A stretch of DNA of 64,000 bases from positions 68,324,001-68,388,000 of the forward strand of contig OZ231126.1 in the NCBI GenBank assembly GCA_965153355.1, in the 5' to 3' direction. Of the stretch, positions 53,830 through 64,000 are shown in pieces (the first letter of the stretch is position 1; each line of letters begins with the position of its first letter). Below the pieces are notes generated by a model. It was not told where the DNA came from. It saw only the letters and a program-made list of their open reading frames with translations, and ran no database searches. The translations under genes were made by a program, and so were the position numbers. This stretch comes from Flaccisagitta enflata. Lineage: Eukaryota > Chaetognatha > Sagittoidea > Aphragmophora.

Positions 53830-54591
53830 CAGGGGGGGGAAAGCTAAAATAGTTTTAGCACATTTTAGCAAATTTTAGCACATTTTAGCATATTTTAGCA
53901 CATTTTAGCATGATTTTGAGAAAAGGGGATCCCTGCCACCAGCTAAAATATGCTAAAATATGCTAAAATGTGTGAAAATTTGCTAAAATCTGCTAAAATT
54001 TGCTAAAAGTTAAAGAAATCTTATCACCAGCCTTCAACCACAATAAAGGCTGAAATATGCTAAAATATGCTAAAATATGCTAAAATATGCTAAAATCTGC
54101 TAAAATCTGCTAAAATCTGCTAAAATTCAGTAAAAGTCTTGAGAATCTCTTCAAAATTAATGTGCTAAAATCTGCTAAAACCTTTTCATCCTGTCAACCA
54201 ACTAGCAATATAATTTTAGCATATTTTAACATATTTTAGCACATTTTAGCACATTTTAGCACATTTTAGCACATTTTAGCACATTTTAGCATTTTGGTGG
54301 TAATTCTCTTTTAGAATATTTTAGCAAATTTTAGCACCTTTTAGCATGACAACTAAATATGTAAAAATGGTCCAATTTTTTGCAATTTTTGCACTTTCAG
54401 GCCATTTTCCACTAATCGTTTCATCAAAAAAAGCAAATTCTGCGCAGATTTTTAAAAGAACATTTTAGCACATTTTAGCACATTTTAGCACGGGAGATAA
54501 GGGGATCCAATGCTAAAATGTGCTAAAATGTGCTAAAATGTGCTAAAATATGCTAAAATGTGCTAAAAAGATTTTAGCTTTCCCCCCCCTG
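53830..54591. mobile_element. TTTTAGCA foldback element, 6-bp target duplication, copy 2, inside a gene
   Basis: 762 bp with terminal repeats CAGGGGGGGGAAAGCTAAAA, flanked by TTACTA on each side (53824-53829, 54592-54597). The interior is arrays of TTTTAGCA and TGCTAAAA units. Deleting the element plus one TTACTA joins the two halves of the large RNA-binding gene in the same frame. The element's own sequence puts a stop after about 15 codons. Confidence 0.9.
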
Positions 54592-57500
54592 TTACTAGCA
54601 GTTGTAGTTGTTGGAGCCGGAATTGATGTCGCTTTGATCGCTTCTTTGACTGTGACAGTCGAATCTGATGGGGCAGTGGGAACAACAATCAATGATGAGG
54701 CGGACGGCGGGGGAAGATTCAAATTTGGCATAAGCCCATCCATACCAGGAGGAGGTCCAATAGGGGGCGGGCCGATGGGTGGAGGCGGGCCGATAGGTGG
54801 GGGTAGGCCAATGGCTGGGGGAGGGCCGACTGGCGGTGGTAAACCGGTCATCTGAGGCATGATTAGCGCCGGATTGCTCGCTGGCATGTTCAACTGAGGA
54901 GTAAGAATAGTCTGGATACTAAGGATATCATTTTGCGGGGGATGACCCACTGGAAAAAGACTGGAGACGACGGCGTCCATCATTGGCTTGCCCGCCGAAG
55001 GGAATAAGCTGGGTAAGACCGATATGGCGTTTATGGCGCTGTCTTGAGTTTGACTGGACATTGTCGGTTCCGACGTCGAATGACGATCGAGAATCGAGTC
55101 GCTTCTAGGTGGAAAAAGATCAACGGCTGGTCCAGATGTAGCGCTTGGTGGTGCATCGATGAAAAGGTCAACAACCTCATCCTTTACGCCTTCATTTTCC
55201 ACTTGCCATCGCATGCAATTAAAGTAAATGTGCCCTTTCTCCAAGCAATGAGTGCAGACGGGAAGTTCGTCCTTGCGCACTTTTTTCTCCTGACACAAGA
55301 GATCGTATCGGAAAGACCCGCTGGCCGCTTCTTCGTATTTGGCGTACAATCCCAACCGATCGCCGACTTCGAAATGATTGACTTTGAGAATCCGTTCCAC
55401 TTTTAAATAGTCGGATAATCTTACCTTTTTCACGAAATTCTCGTAGCCGGTTCTCTCGGCGTCGTGGGGAGTGTTACCGAGTCCCGTGGCGCAATGAACG
55501 TCGTTGATGTAATAGTTAAACAAGTAACAACGGTAATCGTCGCGAAATTCCAAATCCTTTTTCGGTACGTTAGTCAAATTAGAACCGACGGCGAATTCCA
55601 CGATGCCGTTGTAATCGTCCAGCGGCAAATTGGCGATCTTCACGTTGAGCATGACGTCGGCCAAAGACTTGAGGCTCTCGGGGGCCTCGGTGGAAGGCGG
55701 CAAATCCTTGACGGCCGGATCGCAAAAAGCCGATAAAGATCGCAAAGGAGGCACGACAGTTTCGTAAATGTCCACGTCGAAGGCGATGGAAGTGGCGGCG
55801 GCGGGAAGAGGAGGAGGAGGAGGAGGAATTCCGGCTACCACCACTTTGGAAATAGCGTCCAGATCTTCCTCCGCTTTTTCTTCGCCATCGGATGTAAGAC
55901 CGCGGAATATTTTCAACGATAAAGAAAGTTCATTCTCGGTAGTTGTTAGAGACGGCGCTGTTGCAGAGATGGGAGGAGAAGCAGTTAAGAATGGAAAAGT
56001 TGGAAGCGTTGAAGGTTCGGGTGATTTTCGGAGATTCATATCATCGGGATCGCGACGCTCGTACAACTCGATTTTCTCATCCCCTCTTCTCTCGTATATT
56101 GGTTTTCTTTCGACGTCGTCGTTATCCCTACTTCTGCCTCGGTCTCTGCTGTCTCGCGGCTCTCTACTACCTCGCTTTACATAACCAGGGGGCTCTTGCA
56201 TGCCGCGTCTATCTCGACTGTCGCCACGATCTCTCGTAGGTGACTGAGCGCGACCAAATATCTTTTCGCGTATTTTTTGCTTCTCTTCCGTTTCATTGTA
56301 GCTCAAAACGGCGTCGTCGTTGGATTCCGCGGAAGCGGAAACGGTGACGGTCATAGAATCATCCAAATTATCGGAGGAAGTGATAACGCGACGGTTGACG
56401 GCATCCGGCACTCGACCGTCATCTTCGTCGGAATAGGAAGAAGCGTCGCTGTAAGAAGAGTTTGCGTCATTGTCGTCAGCGGCGGCGGCGGCGGCATCGT
56501 CATCATTCCATGTGCCGGTGGTGATGTTGAAACCGTCGTCGCGGGATTTGGAAGTTGTATTGGCTGCAAATTCTTCGTCATCTGAATAAGTTTCATCAAC
56601 GACCCTTCGACCATATTTGTCATAAGTTGCCTTGGGCATTGTCTGGGGGTTTCTTCTCGAAGAATTTGATTGAAAAGATTTACTACCTTCTCTAGTCGCG
56701 CGATCTCGATTGGATCTGATATTTCCATCATCATCACGGCGATTGTCACGCGCGCGCTGTCTTGGATAACCATTATCGGAGGTATGGTCCAAACTCAAGC
56801 CGGAACTTCTCTCTACAGAGCCCCAACTTGTCCCTTTGTCAAGGCCTCTTTCGAGATCCCGTTGTCGCTTTGATGGCCCTGGGCCAATTCCCTTTTCCCG
56901 CTCTTGCTTCTCCCGTATGTAATCATCAAGAGAAGGAAATATTTTATCACCGCCGCGTCTACCAGCTCCCTCACTTGGACCAGTTTCCTGATCATTATCA
57001 CCCTCAAAATCATTATCATCTTCATCATCATTAAAAGCTCGATTTCTTTTTCTATTGCCGCGGTTGTTACCATCTTGCGAATCATTTTTTCTAGCGGAAG
57101 AGGATTTAGACCCTTTTGATCGATGACCTTTGTCAAAACCAGACATTTCCGCAAACTGCTCGTCACTCATCAGTTCCATCTCGACAAAATCACCGCCCCT
57201 CAAGGTGGGAGATTCATCTTCTTCGTTAAAGCGACGATTACGACTGGATCTCGGGGGAGACACATCATCGTCATTGAACCGTCGATTTCGGCTTGATCTT
57301 GAAGGAGATCCATTGTTTGAGTGACGATTACGACTGGATTCTGAGGGAGACCCGTCATTGAAGCGACGGTTACGACTGGATTCTGAGGGAGACCCATCAT
57401 TGAAGCGACGGTTACGACTGGATTCTGAGATAGACTGATCATCATTGAAGCGACGGTTACGACTGGATCGAGCAGATTGTGAGGGAGATTCATCATCATT

Positions 57501-58097
57501 ATTAAAGTGTTGGCTGCGACTGGATTCTGAGGGAGAATCTTCATCGTTGAAGCGATGATTACGACTGGATCGTTTCTGCTGCTGCTGATGTTGCCGGGAA
57601 GAAGATTGTTGCTGCGATGAATTACGTTTGCTGTTATGAGGTTTGGAATTATTGGAACGGTTGTTTTCGTAGCGCTGATTGGAATTGTCCTGTCGATTAA
57701 GATTGTTATGTTGGTTGAAATCATTAGGCTGGCCAAAATTGTCAGGTTGGTTAAAGCTGTCCATGTGGTTAAAATTGTTTTGTTGGTTGAAATTGTTAAA
57801 ATTGTTTGGCTGGTTAAAGTTATTGGGATTGAGATTGTTTTGTTGGTTAAAATTGTTGGGCTGGTTGAAATCCATGAGAGGAGCGATCATATTTTGTTGA
57901 TTGAAGTTGTTGGGTTGAAAAGGCCCATTGTTATATCCACCTGGTCCACCAAAATTTCCTCCACCACCGTGTTGGTCGCTAAAACCACCACCACCATCAA
58001 AGCCATCATAGTTACCGTCCCCACCACCAGCACCACCGCCGTAATTTCGATTACTACCGCTTCTTTTTCCCCCTCCCCTTCCTCGATTGAAGGGCAT
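54592..58097 (-). CDS. Large RNA-binding-type protein, N-terminal part
   Basis: Starts at the ATG 58097 (MPFNRGRGGGKRSGSN), an RGG/Gly-rich head. It is followed by an Asn/Gln-rich prion-like stretch (FNQ/NNFN repeats, about 60-160), eight or so units of the SRNRRFNDxSPSES type resembling RS repeats (about 190-300), a long Arg/Asp-rich disordered zone, the first dsRBD-like unit (about 812-935, ending SGSFRYDLLC), and a CCHC zinc knuckle CTHCLEKGHIYFNC (about 947-960). Pro/Gly repeats of the PPPIGPPP type lie near 1090-1130. The native frame ends at TTTTAS, after which the foldback element supplies about 16 foreign residues and a stop. The composition points to a nuclear RNA-binding or condensate protein; no named family is certain. 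Confidence 0.75.
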
Positions 58098-60380
58098 TTT
58101 TGATATCAGGAGTTGGTCAGTTTGACGGGTTACATTCTAGTGGACATTTCTTTTTGACATAAAGACAGACTTCAAAGCTAGCGAGCGCCAATATGGTTGT
58201 GAATTTGCAACCAAAAACCTGTGAAAAGAATAGGAAAATGAGGCAAAAATAATCTAGGACATGTGAAAATCGCAGATTTTCAGGTAGTTCCCAAACAACT
58301 ACAATTAAGGAACTCTGGCTTGATTACAGAGTAGGCGTGCTATGACCCTTAAGAATAAAATGACGTGTTGGTCACAACCGGGCGATTTATATGAGTTCTG
58401 TAACAAAATACGCCTTGTTAAACTGATACAAAAATCTCGGGCATTCTCTAGACTTCTTTCTCCTCAAGTAGGTGCCTCCCCGCGCGTTTTTAAAGGAGAT
58501 CTTCAAAACTTCATGCTGTGTAAACGGATAGCTTTGAGTGTACCAAATTACCCAAACCTATCCTAGTCTCCTTTAAGTTGGGACAATTTTCAATTATGAT
58601 ACTTCATTCAAAGTCTTTCAAGCCAACCCACACACGTCCTATTCTAGGCAACCACATTGTATAACGTTGTATAACTTTGCTCATTTGTTTCAATGCATCT
58701 TTGCTAGAATCATTATTTTGAATGGATGGGCCTGAAATGTCATATCAGTCGGCAACAGTAATCATATCCTTCCATGGGAGGGAGTTCTTACGACATGAAA
58801 GCAGGGTAGCAGGAACAACCGCACGCGACCGTAAAGGGATGTCCTTGTTTTATATGAACATCATTTTTTTGGCAAGCCTTCAATGTTCGTAAATTTTAAG
58901 CAGTTTCAAGGCTAGAACGTTATTAAATTGTTCTTAATTGAAATGCATTTTTTGACCTTCAATCAGGAACGTTAACTTGGTTCCTACCCTATCTTCAAAA
59001 GCAACTGTAACCAGCAAAAGATGTATTGTGTGAAAACTATTTTGATTTCTAAATTCAGATTTTTTTTTAACTGAAAGCATACTTACTGCGGTCATTTCAT
59101 GCAAAATTTCAGCACTTTTTTTCAACTGGTTTAGCGTCTACATCATTTGCACCCTGTTTTCAAAAGCGACTGCAATCAGCAAAACCTTTATTGTGCCCAA
59201 AGTAATGAAATCCAGATTTGTTTTGTCTAAAAGCAAGTTACCTACCATTTATTCATGCAAAATTTCAAAGCAGTGGCTCTAGTATTTTAGCTTCCACAAA
59301 ATTTTGAAATATGGTGAAATTTGATGAAGTTTTACTTAAGAATGGCATTTTTACAGATATTTACATCAATAAATGTTTGTTATTTTTATAAGAATTGAGC
59401 TAAAATGACCATGTTGGTGAAAATGGAAATCAAATGACCCCTGTTTTGCATCAGTTATGATTTTTCATGATTTTTGAAAAAAATTGGGGCTTTTTATGAC
59501 ATTTGATGGGATTAAAAACCTTTTCAGACTTTAAAAAATCAGAGGAAAAATCAAATTTGCTACATGAAAAAACATGAATATTGTTATTTTGATTGTTTTT
59601 TTCTTGAGATACATAAAAAAAGACAATTATCTATGTTTAAAGACCAATCTGGCTATTTTCACTTGATTCTTAGAGAAATGAAATCATTTTAAAGTATGGG
59701 GGTCATTCAATCAATTTTTTTGAGGAGCCTCTCATGGGGCTTACTACATTTTTACTCAAAATTATGTGGAAGCCAAACTACTGGAGCTACTGCTATGAAA
59801 TTTTGCATGAAAAAATGGTAGGTCATGTGCTTTCAGACAAAAACAATCTGGATATCCAAATGTGAATACTTTGGGCACAATAAAGGTTTTGCTGGTTGCA
59901 GTTGCTTTTGAAAGCAGGGTAAATATACCCAAATTTCCCTAAAATCTAGCTATTTTTATATAAAAAAAATAACTATATACAATAACTATACATGAATAGC
60001 AAAAAAATTGATTTAGAATATCAAAACTTCTCCCAATCTAGCTAATTTTCATTACCAATATATATTTTTTTTCTTTATGTGCATAATCATAAGATATTCT
60101 AATCAAAAAAGATAAAATTCTTACATGGAGTGTTGATGGAATATGAAAAAAAGTGAAAAACTAGACAAAAACGTTATGAATACAGCAAAAATTGCTTTTT
60201 TTTTAAAACCTGATGTAATCTCCTTCAAAAAATCTTTGAGACCAATCCCAGCATTCTAGCTCAAAGCGTTTAAAAGTTACAAAAGTTTGAAGTTAGACAC
60301 CTCCATTTATGTCTGAAATGAAAAGCTGAAATGCCTCAATTGGTACACTTAAAAATAATGTAGAACCAGAACCACTGAAC
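58098..60380. other. Intergenic DNA containing a nested palindrome
   Basis: No gene recognised. From about 58960 to 60715 it forms a large imperfect inverted repeat, annotated separately. A fragment reminiscent of the other families (gcagggtagcaggaac, near 58802) is also present. Confidence 0.5.
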
Positions 60381-60715
60381 AACAAGGCTGGATACACGGC
60401 TACCTTAGTCGCGTGCGGGTGGGCAGGGGCAGTATTTGAGTTACTAAAGCATTTGGTAAGGAGCAGTGAGGCCAAAGACCGTAAAAACATAAAAAAAGTA
60501 AAATAGGGACCGACCGACCGACCAACCAACCAACCAACTGACAGAGCCAGGTGTAGAGTCGCGTAGCACGCGACTAAAAAGTGCTGAAATTTTGCATGAA
60601 AAAACCGCAGTAAATATGCTTTCAAATAGAAAAAACCCGAATTATGAAATATGAATTGTTTTCACACAATACATCTTTTGCTGGTTACACTTGCTTTTGA
60701 AGACAGGGTTTATAA
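58960..60715. mobile_element. Nested palindromic element interrupted by a GTCC element
   Basis: The inner palindrome is about 59150-59925 (left edge accctgttttcaaaagcgac; right edge complementary, tttgaaagcagggt). The outer arms are about 58980-59130 and 60585-60710, sharing aacagcaaaagatgtattgtgtg-type sequence in inverted form. The GTCC element at 60381-60580 is inserted just before the right outer arm. Confidence 0.6.
60381..60580 (-). mobile_element. GTCC hairpin element, TCGCG subfamily, copy i
   Basis: Minus orientation: TTTTTAGTCGCGTGCTACGC at the left end, CCGCACGCGACTAAGG near the right, then GTATCCAGCCTTGTT. The GTCC run is GTTGGTTGGTCGGTCGG. Inserted in the nested palindromic element. 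Confidence 0.8.
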
Positions 60716-60794
60716 AAAAAAGCTTACATACTATTCTCATTACAATTTTCCTCCCATCACCTACCAAAACCGAAGTGCATAAGGGAGTTTGCCT

Positions 60795-60960
60795 TTTTTA
60801 GATGCGTCCGTCAGGAACGCATCTCTATAAAAGGGTCTGTCCGTCGGTCCGTCGGTCCGTCGGTCGGTCTGTTACGCCTGCGCAAAAACCGCGTTTCTCG
60901 GCAGTTTTTGGCCACGGTGAGATCCTACACTGAAACAAATAATCAACCAACATGTTTTTG
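60795..60960 (+). mobile_element. GTCC hairpin element, ATGCG subfamily, copy j
   Basis: TTTTTAGATGCGTCCGTCAG then AACGCATCTCTATAAAAGGG and GTCC/GTCGGTCC units (60836-60870). The terminal hairpin is AGATGCGT/ACGCATCT, a third version of the same stem. No distal box was found; the 3' end is not clear. Confidence 0.6.
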
Positions 60961-61438
60961 AGATTCTTTTCACCCGTCTGATCGTCCATCTGTCTCTCCA
61001 TACATATGTCGCATGATCAATACACGCTGAGACACAGCCCGGACGCAAAATGCCAGTCTTCTTAACTTCTTTGGCACGGTGGCCTGTGATCTTTTAAAGG
61101 ACATTCCTCAATTCTATGAAGCATCTTCCTCTTGTAAGAAACGATTGTCGACATCTCGGCTTTCACATCTTAAAAACTTTTATACTTTGCTCAGGTTCTC
61201 AACCCCTTAAACGAAGTCTGGTTACAATGATTACCTACATCCTGACTCGTGCATCTAGTTTGTCTGCAAATCTATTTGTTTTCTCGAGCCTCGCACATCT
61301 CAATGAGCAAATCTAGCACTAGGAATGACGCAGTGGTTGTAAATTATGACTCAAGTCATTATTCCCGAGATCGCGATCAAGCAAAGCATGAACAACTTGC
61401 GGAATAGATCAGAAGAATTTGTTGCGATACAAAGCAGT
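60961..61438. other. Intergenic DNA, nothing recognised
   Basis: Downstream of TBCC; no repeat or gene seen. Presumably includes the TBCC 3' UTR. Confidence 0.4.
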
Positions 61439-63217
61439 TTACGACCCATCGTCACCGTCGCCATTCTTGATTGTCAAATTGTCCACAACCATCGACTCCG
61501 ACTCGGCGATGATTTTCCGAACGTCTTCCATCCAGTTGACGATTCGTTCACTTTCCTCCAGCACGCGCCAATTAGGAGACGCCGATCCCATCGCCAAAAA
61601 GTTGAAATCGTCAACTGCGCTCCAATTGTTACGAGTTTTGTCCAAACCGGAAGTCGCGTAGTCCTCGTTCAATCCGGGATATTCGAGATTGTAAGGAGAG
61701 AAAGACACGCTGGAACAATCTGAACAAAAGGAGGCATAAAATGATTTACATTACAATCTGGAATACGTCAACGTTTACATTCAATCTAAACCTTACTATG
61801 GGGGATATTGTATGGGCGAAGGCCTTGTGGAATGGGGGATCGGTATTAACCAATTTAGAAAACGCCAATCGGACATGAGATCAAGCCATGCGCAATCACA
61901 AATCAACATAATACGTCTAGAAGGAAAGGTTAGTGGCATTTCATCTTTTACAATCGTACCATCCCTACCTTTCCCATGGTAATGTATAAGAGTTAGCTCT
62001 TCCTCCTTCTCCCTATGCATTAAAATGTATATTATGGGTGTGGCACGACTGTAAATGATATGGTCTGATCTCCTCCCTTTTAAATATGATCATAGATGGT
62101 TATGGTGCACACTTTGGTCCTATGTCCGAGTGGCATTTCCAGAATTGATTGTTATCGTGAATCGTGAATCTTTAATTACTCGTTTAGTCTCGCATGGCTT
62201 CTAGTTCTGCATCAAGCATCAAACTGAAAAGCAAGCACATAACACGGTGATCACTGATCGGATCTTCCCTTCAGCTTGTAATATACCTTCGACGATGGCT
62301 TTAGAAGTGACGTGTATGTAAAATGAGGTATCTTTGGTAGTGTGAATCCTCAGTTGTTGGCACGCCAGCACAAACACGCAATTCTCGCAACGATCCACGA
62401 AGATGGAGCCGGAAATGGGGCCAACGAAGACGCGACAACGTCGCAGATCCCGCACGTGCATCGCGGAAGGCGAACCACGCAACAACACGTCGCAGTCGTC
62501 CAAACGGAAGAGTCCCACGACACGGTGGTCGAGATTCTGGGAGACGTGGAGAGATTGTTTTCGAGTGTCTTTGATCACGTAATCGCCCTCGTCTCGATCG
62601 AGGACGGGAGTTGATTTGGCGGCGATGAGTTTCTTTGACGCTTCGCCGTTGATAGAGTCGTCGTCTTTGCTCAGCGTCGTCGTCGTGCTCGAAGCAGGGG
62701 CAGATGCGGTAGTGACTGCACCAGCGCCCTTCCCTTTGCTTTTGTTTTTAAACCCAAATTTTTTCTTGGGTATCAACGCATTCCGCGCTCCACTCAAAGC
62801 CTCGTTTAATGAGTCGATTTTTTCTTGCGACTTCCTCAAATCGTAGGTCGGTAAAAACAGTTTGGAATCGGCGAGATATTTGGTCAACTTGTGAATGGCA
62901 TCGCCGACGGCGTCAAAGTGCGAGGTTAAAGTCGTTTTCTCCACGAATCCGCTGGTGGCGTCGGTGATGTCTTTGACGATAGCTTCGGCACTGGAGTTGA
63001 ATTCCCTGGCGAAGAATTGGACATTTTCATGTTCAGCGTATGTTTCTTCGCGCGCGAGGCGTTTCGCTTCCAACGATTCCAGTCTTTGGTTATCACGCAT
63101 CCGCAAGCGATCTTCCAGCGCCTGTCGACGAGTCTCTTCCGGTCTCTCGGATGCGGTTGATGATGACGATGATCCCGCATCCATCGTGCAAGCTAACGTC
63201 CCGCCCACGTCGGGCAT
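61439..63217 (-). CDS. TBCC: Tubulin-specific chaperone C (tubulin cofactor C)
   Basis: Final cofactor of tubulin heterodimer assembly; stimulates GTP hydrolysis by beta-tubulin in the TBCD/TBCE complex and releases native dimers. Two exons, phase-1 intron: 62287-63217 and 61439-61719, 403 residues (human 346). The N-terminal helical, spectrin-like tubulin-binding domain spans about residues 30-150 (LEDRLRMRDNQRLESLEAKR). A Lys/Gly/Ser/Thr-rich linker follows, then a C-CAP/RP2 beta-helix (about 210-345) with CDVLLRGSPSAMHVRDLRRC, GSIFVDRCENCVFVLACQQL and TKDTSFYIHVTSKAIVEGD. The Arg after QQL matches the arginine finger position of the family. The C-terminal segment EYPGLNEDYATSGLDKTRNN then DDFNFLA and SPNW is diagnostic of TBCC. 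Start: the ATG at 63217; an ATG 11 codons later is possible. Confidence 0.95.
61720..62286. other. TBCC intron
   Basis: Single phase-1 intron (donor GAAG|GTATAT, acceptor TTGTTCAG). Nothing further recognised inside. Confidence 0.8.
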
Positions 63218-63463
63218 TGTCTGATTTTGTAACTTTTAAAGAACTAATTTGAATGGACGTAGGGATGGACCAGAATAAATATGAAATATGTGACTGACCA
63301 CACGATTTGTGGTATGATTATAAATGCTGGCCACACAATGTCAATGTGTGGCGTATAAGTGAAGACAAGTAATGTGATAACTGCTAACGGCATGAGCGCA
63401 ATATGTAAGATTAAAACAATAACTAAATTTCATTTGCTCATATCAGTAGCGCAAAAGGGAATT
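63218..63463. other. Short gap between SPOP-like stop and TBCC start
   Basis: 246 bp on the same strand as both genes. It must hold the SPOP-like 3' UTR and the TBCC 5' region; no other element seen. Confidence 0.5.
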
Positions 63464-64000
63464 TCACGGTGGGCCGAAACACGGGCTGAATTTGAGTTTC
63501 TTCTTGGGTGATTCGGAGCCCAAATCGCCGCCATGGCGCTTGGCCATGACGCGCAGAGCGTCGTTGACCAGAGCCGGATGCGCGGAAGCCACTTGCTCCC
63601 AAGCGGGAGACTCCATCACTCGACTCGCGTAAGACGAGAAGAACTCCATAGCCTGATGTTTCAAATCTGCGAAAAGCGAAAAAAAAATGGCAGATGGTAA
63701 CTGGACAGTGGACACGCAGGAAAATCTAAGAAATGCGTCTTTTTCTGGGATTCTCAAAAAAGAACATGGGGATACTCTTGCGGATATGCGAAAAAGAGGC
63801 ATCAACAGAATTTCGGCAACCAACGAGGCTGCAACTTAATGTCCCGACCTGCTTCTATGAAAATGTAGCAAGAGACAAGCTCTACAAGTGATAAAACCTA
63901 CCTACGCACGCGTGTAAATGCGCCAGCACCATGACGTAAGACACATTCTCCGGAGTGAGATTCTTGCTCATGAAAGCCTCGCAATAAGTTTTGAGTTGTT
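63464..64000 (-). CDS. SPOP-like BTB/POZ protein, C-terminal part (runs off the window)
   Basis: Two exons visible: 63902 to beyond 64000, and 63464-63666, joined in phase 1. The peptide begins QLKTYCEAFMSKNLTPENVS, continues YVMVLAHLHACVDLKHQAME and HPALVNDALRVMAKR, and ends in PKKKLKFS plus a short tail. This follows the end of the BTB domain, the 3-box and BACK region and the basic PRKRLKQS tail of SPOP, the substrate adaptor of cullin-3 ubiquitin ligase. The substrate-binding MATH domain, if present, lies outside the window. Other MATH-BTB adaptors are possible; the basic tail favours SPOP itself. Confidence 0.82.

Overview
The window is nuclear DNA of a ciliated eukaryote, most likely an invertebrate animal of uncertain phylum. 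The genes carry GT-AG spliceosomal introns in consistent phase, and several products belong to animal or holozoan families: a tetraspanin, a SPOP-type BTB protein, meckelin and CEP43. Introns and intergenic DNA are packed with minisatellites, microsatellites and non-autonomous foldback elements. No transposase, reverse transcriptase, viral gene, CRISPR array or rRNA was seen, and no tRNA was recognised.

Eight genes could be reconstructed exon by exon. On the minus strand: CEP43/FGFR1OP (1206-3893, 3 exons); a tetraspanin (9014-12347, 6 exons); ALG8 (35196-37896, 3 exons); a 39-residue OST4 (38015-38134); a very large RNA-binding-type protein with five repeats of a dsRBD-like domain, split by a transposon (49206-58097); TBCC (61439-63217, 2 exons); and the C-terminal end of a SPOP-like BTB protein that runs off the right edge (63464-64000). 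On the plus strand: TMEM67/meckelin (17394-34377, 18 exons).

Functional links: CEP43 and TMEM67 belong to the centriole and the ciliary transition zone, and TBCC to tubulin folding. OST4 and ALG8 lie head-to-tail with 118 bp between them, and both act in N-glycosylation in the ER membrane. That makes them a candidate co-transcribed pair.

The repeat landscape is the most unusual part. (1) A ~160-230 bp family, ten copies, has a terminal hairpin whose 5' strand can also pair with a distal box; both pairings are kept by covariation between subfamilies. (2) A hairpin-bounded element, three copies, two of them filled with a 19-bp satellite. (3) A foldback family with an A-rich tail and a filling of 20-22 bp tandem repeats, five clear copies; one supplies the end of the TMEM67 reading frame. 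(4) A 734-762 bp TIR family with 6-bp target duplications; one copy cuts the large RNA-binding gene exactly in frame. (5) hAT-like elements with 8-bp duplications, one a 2.8-kb palindrome nested inside element (2).
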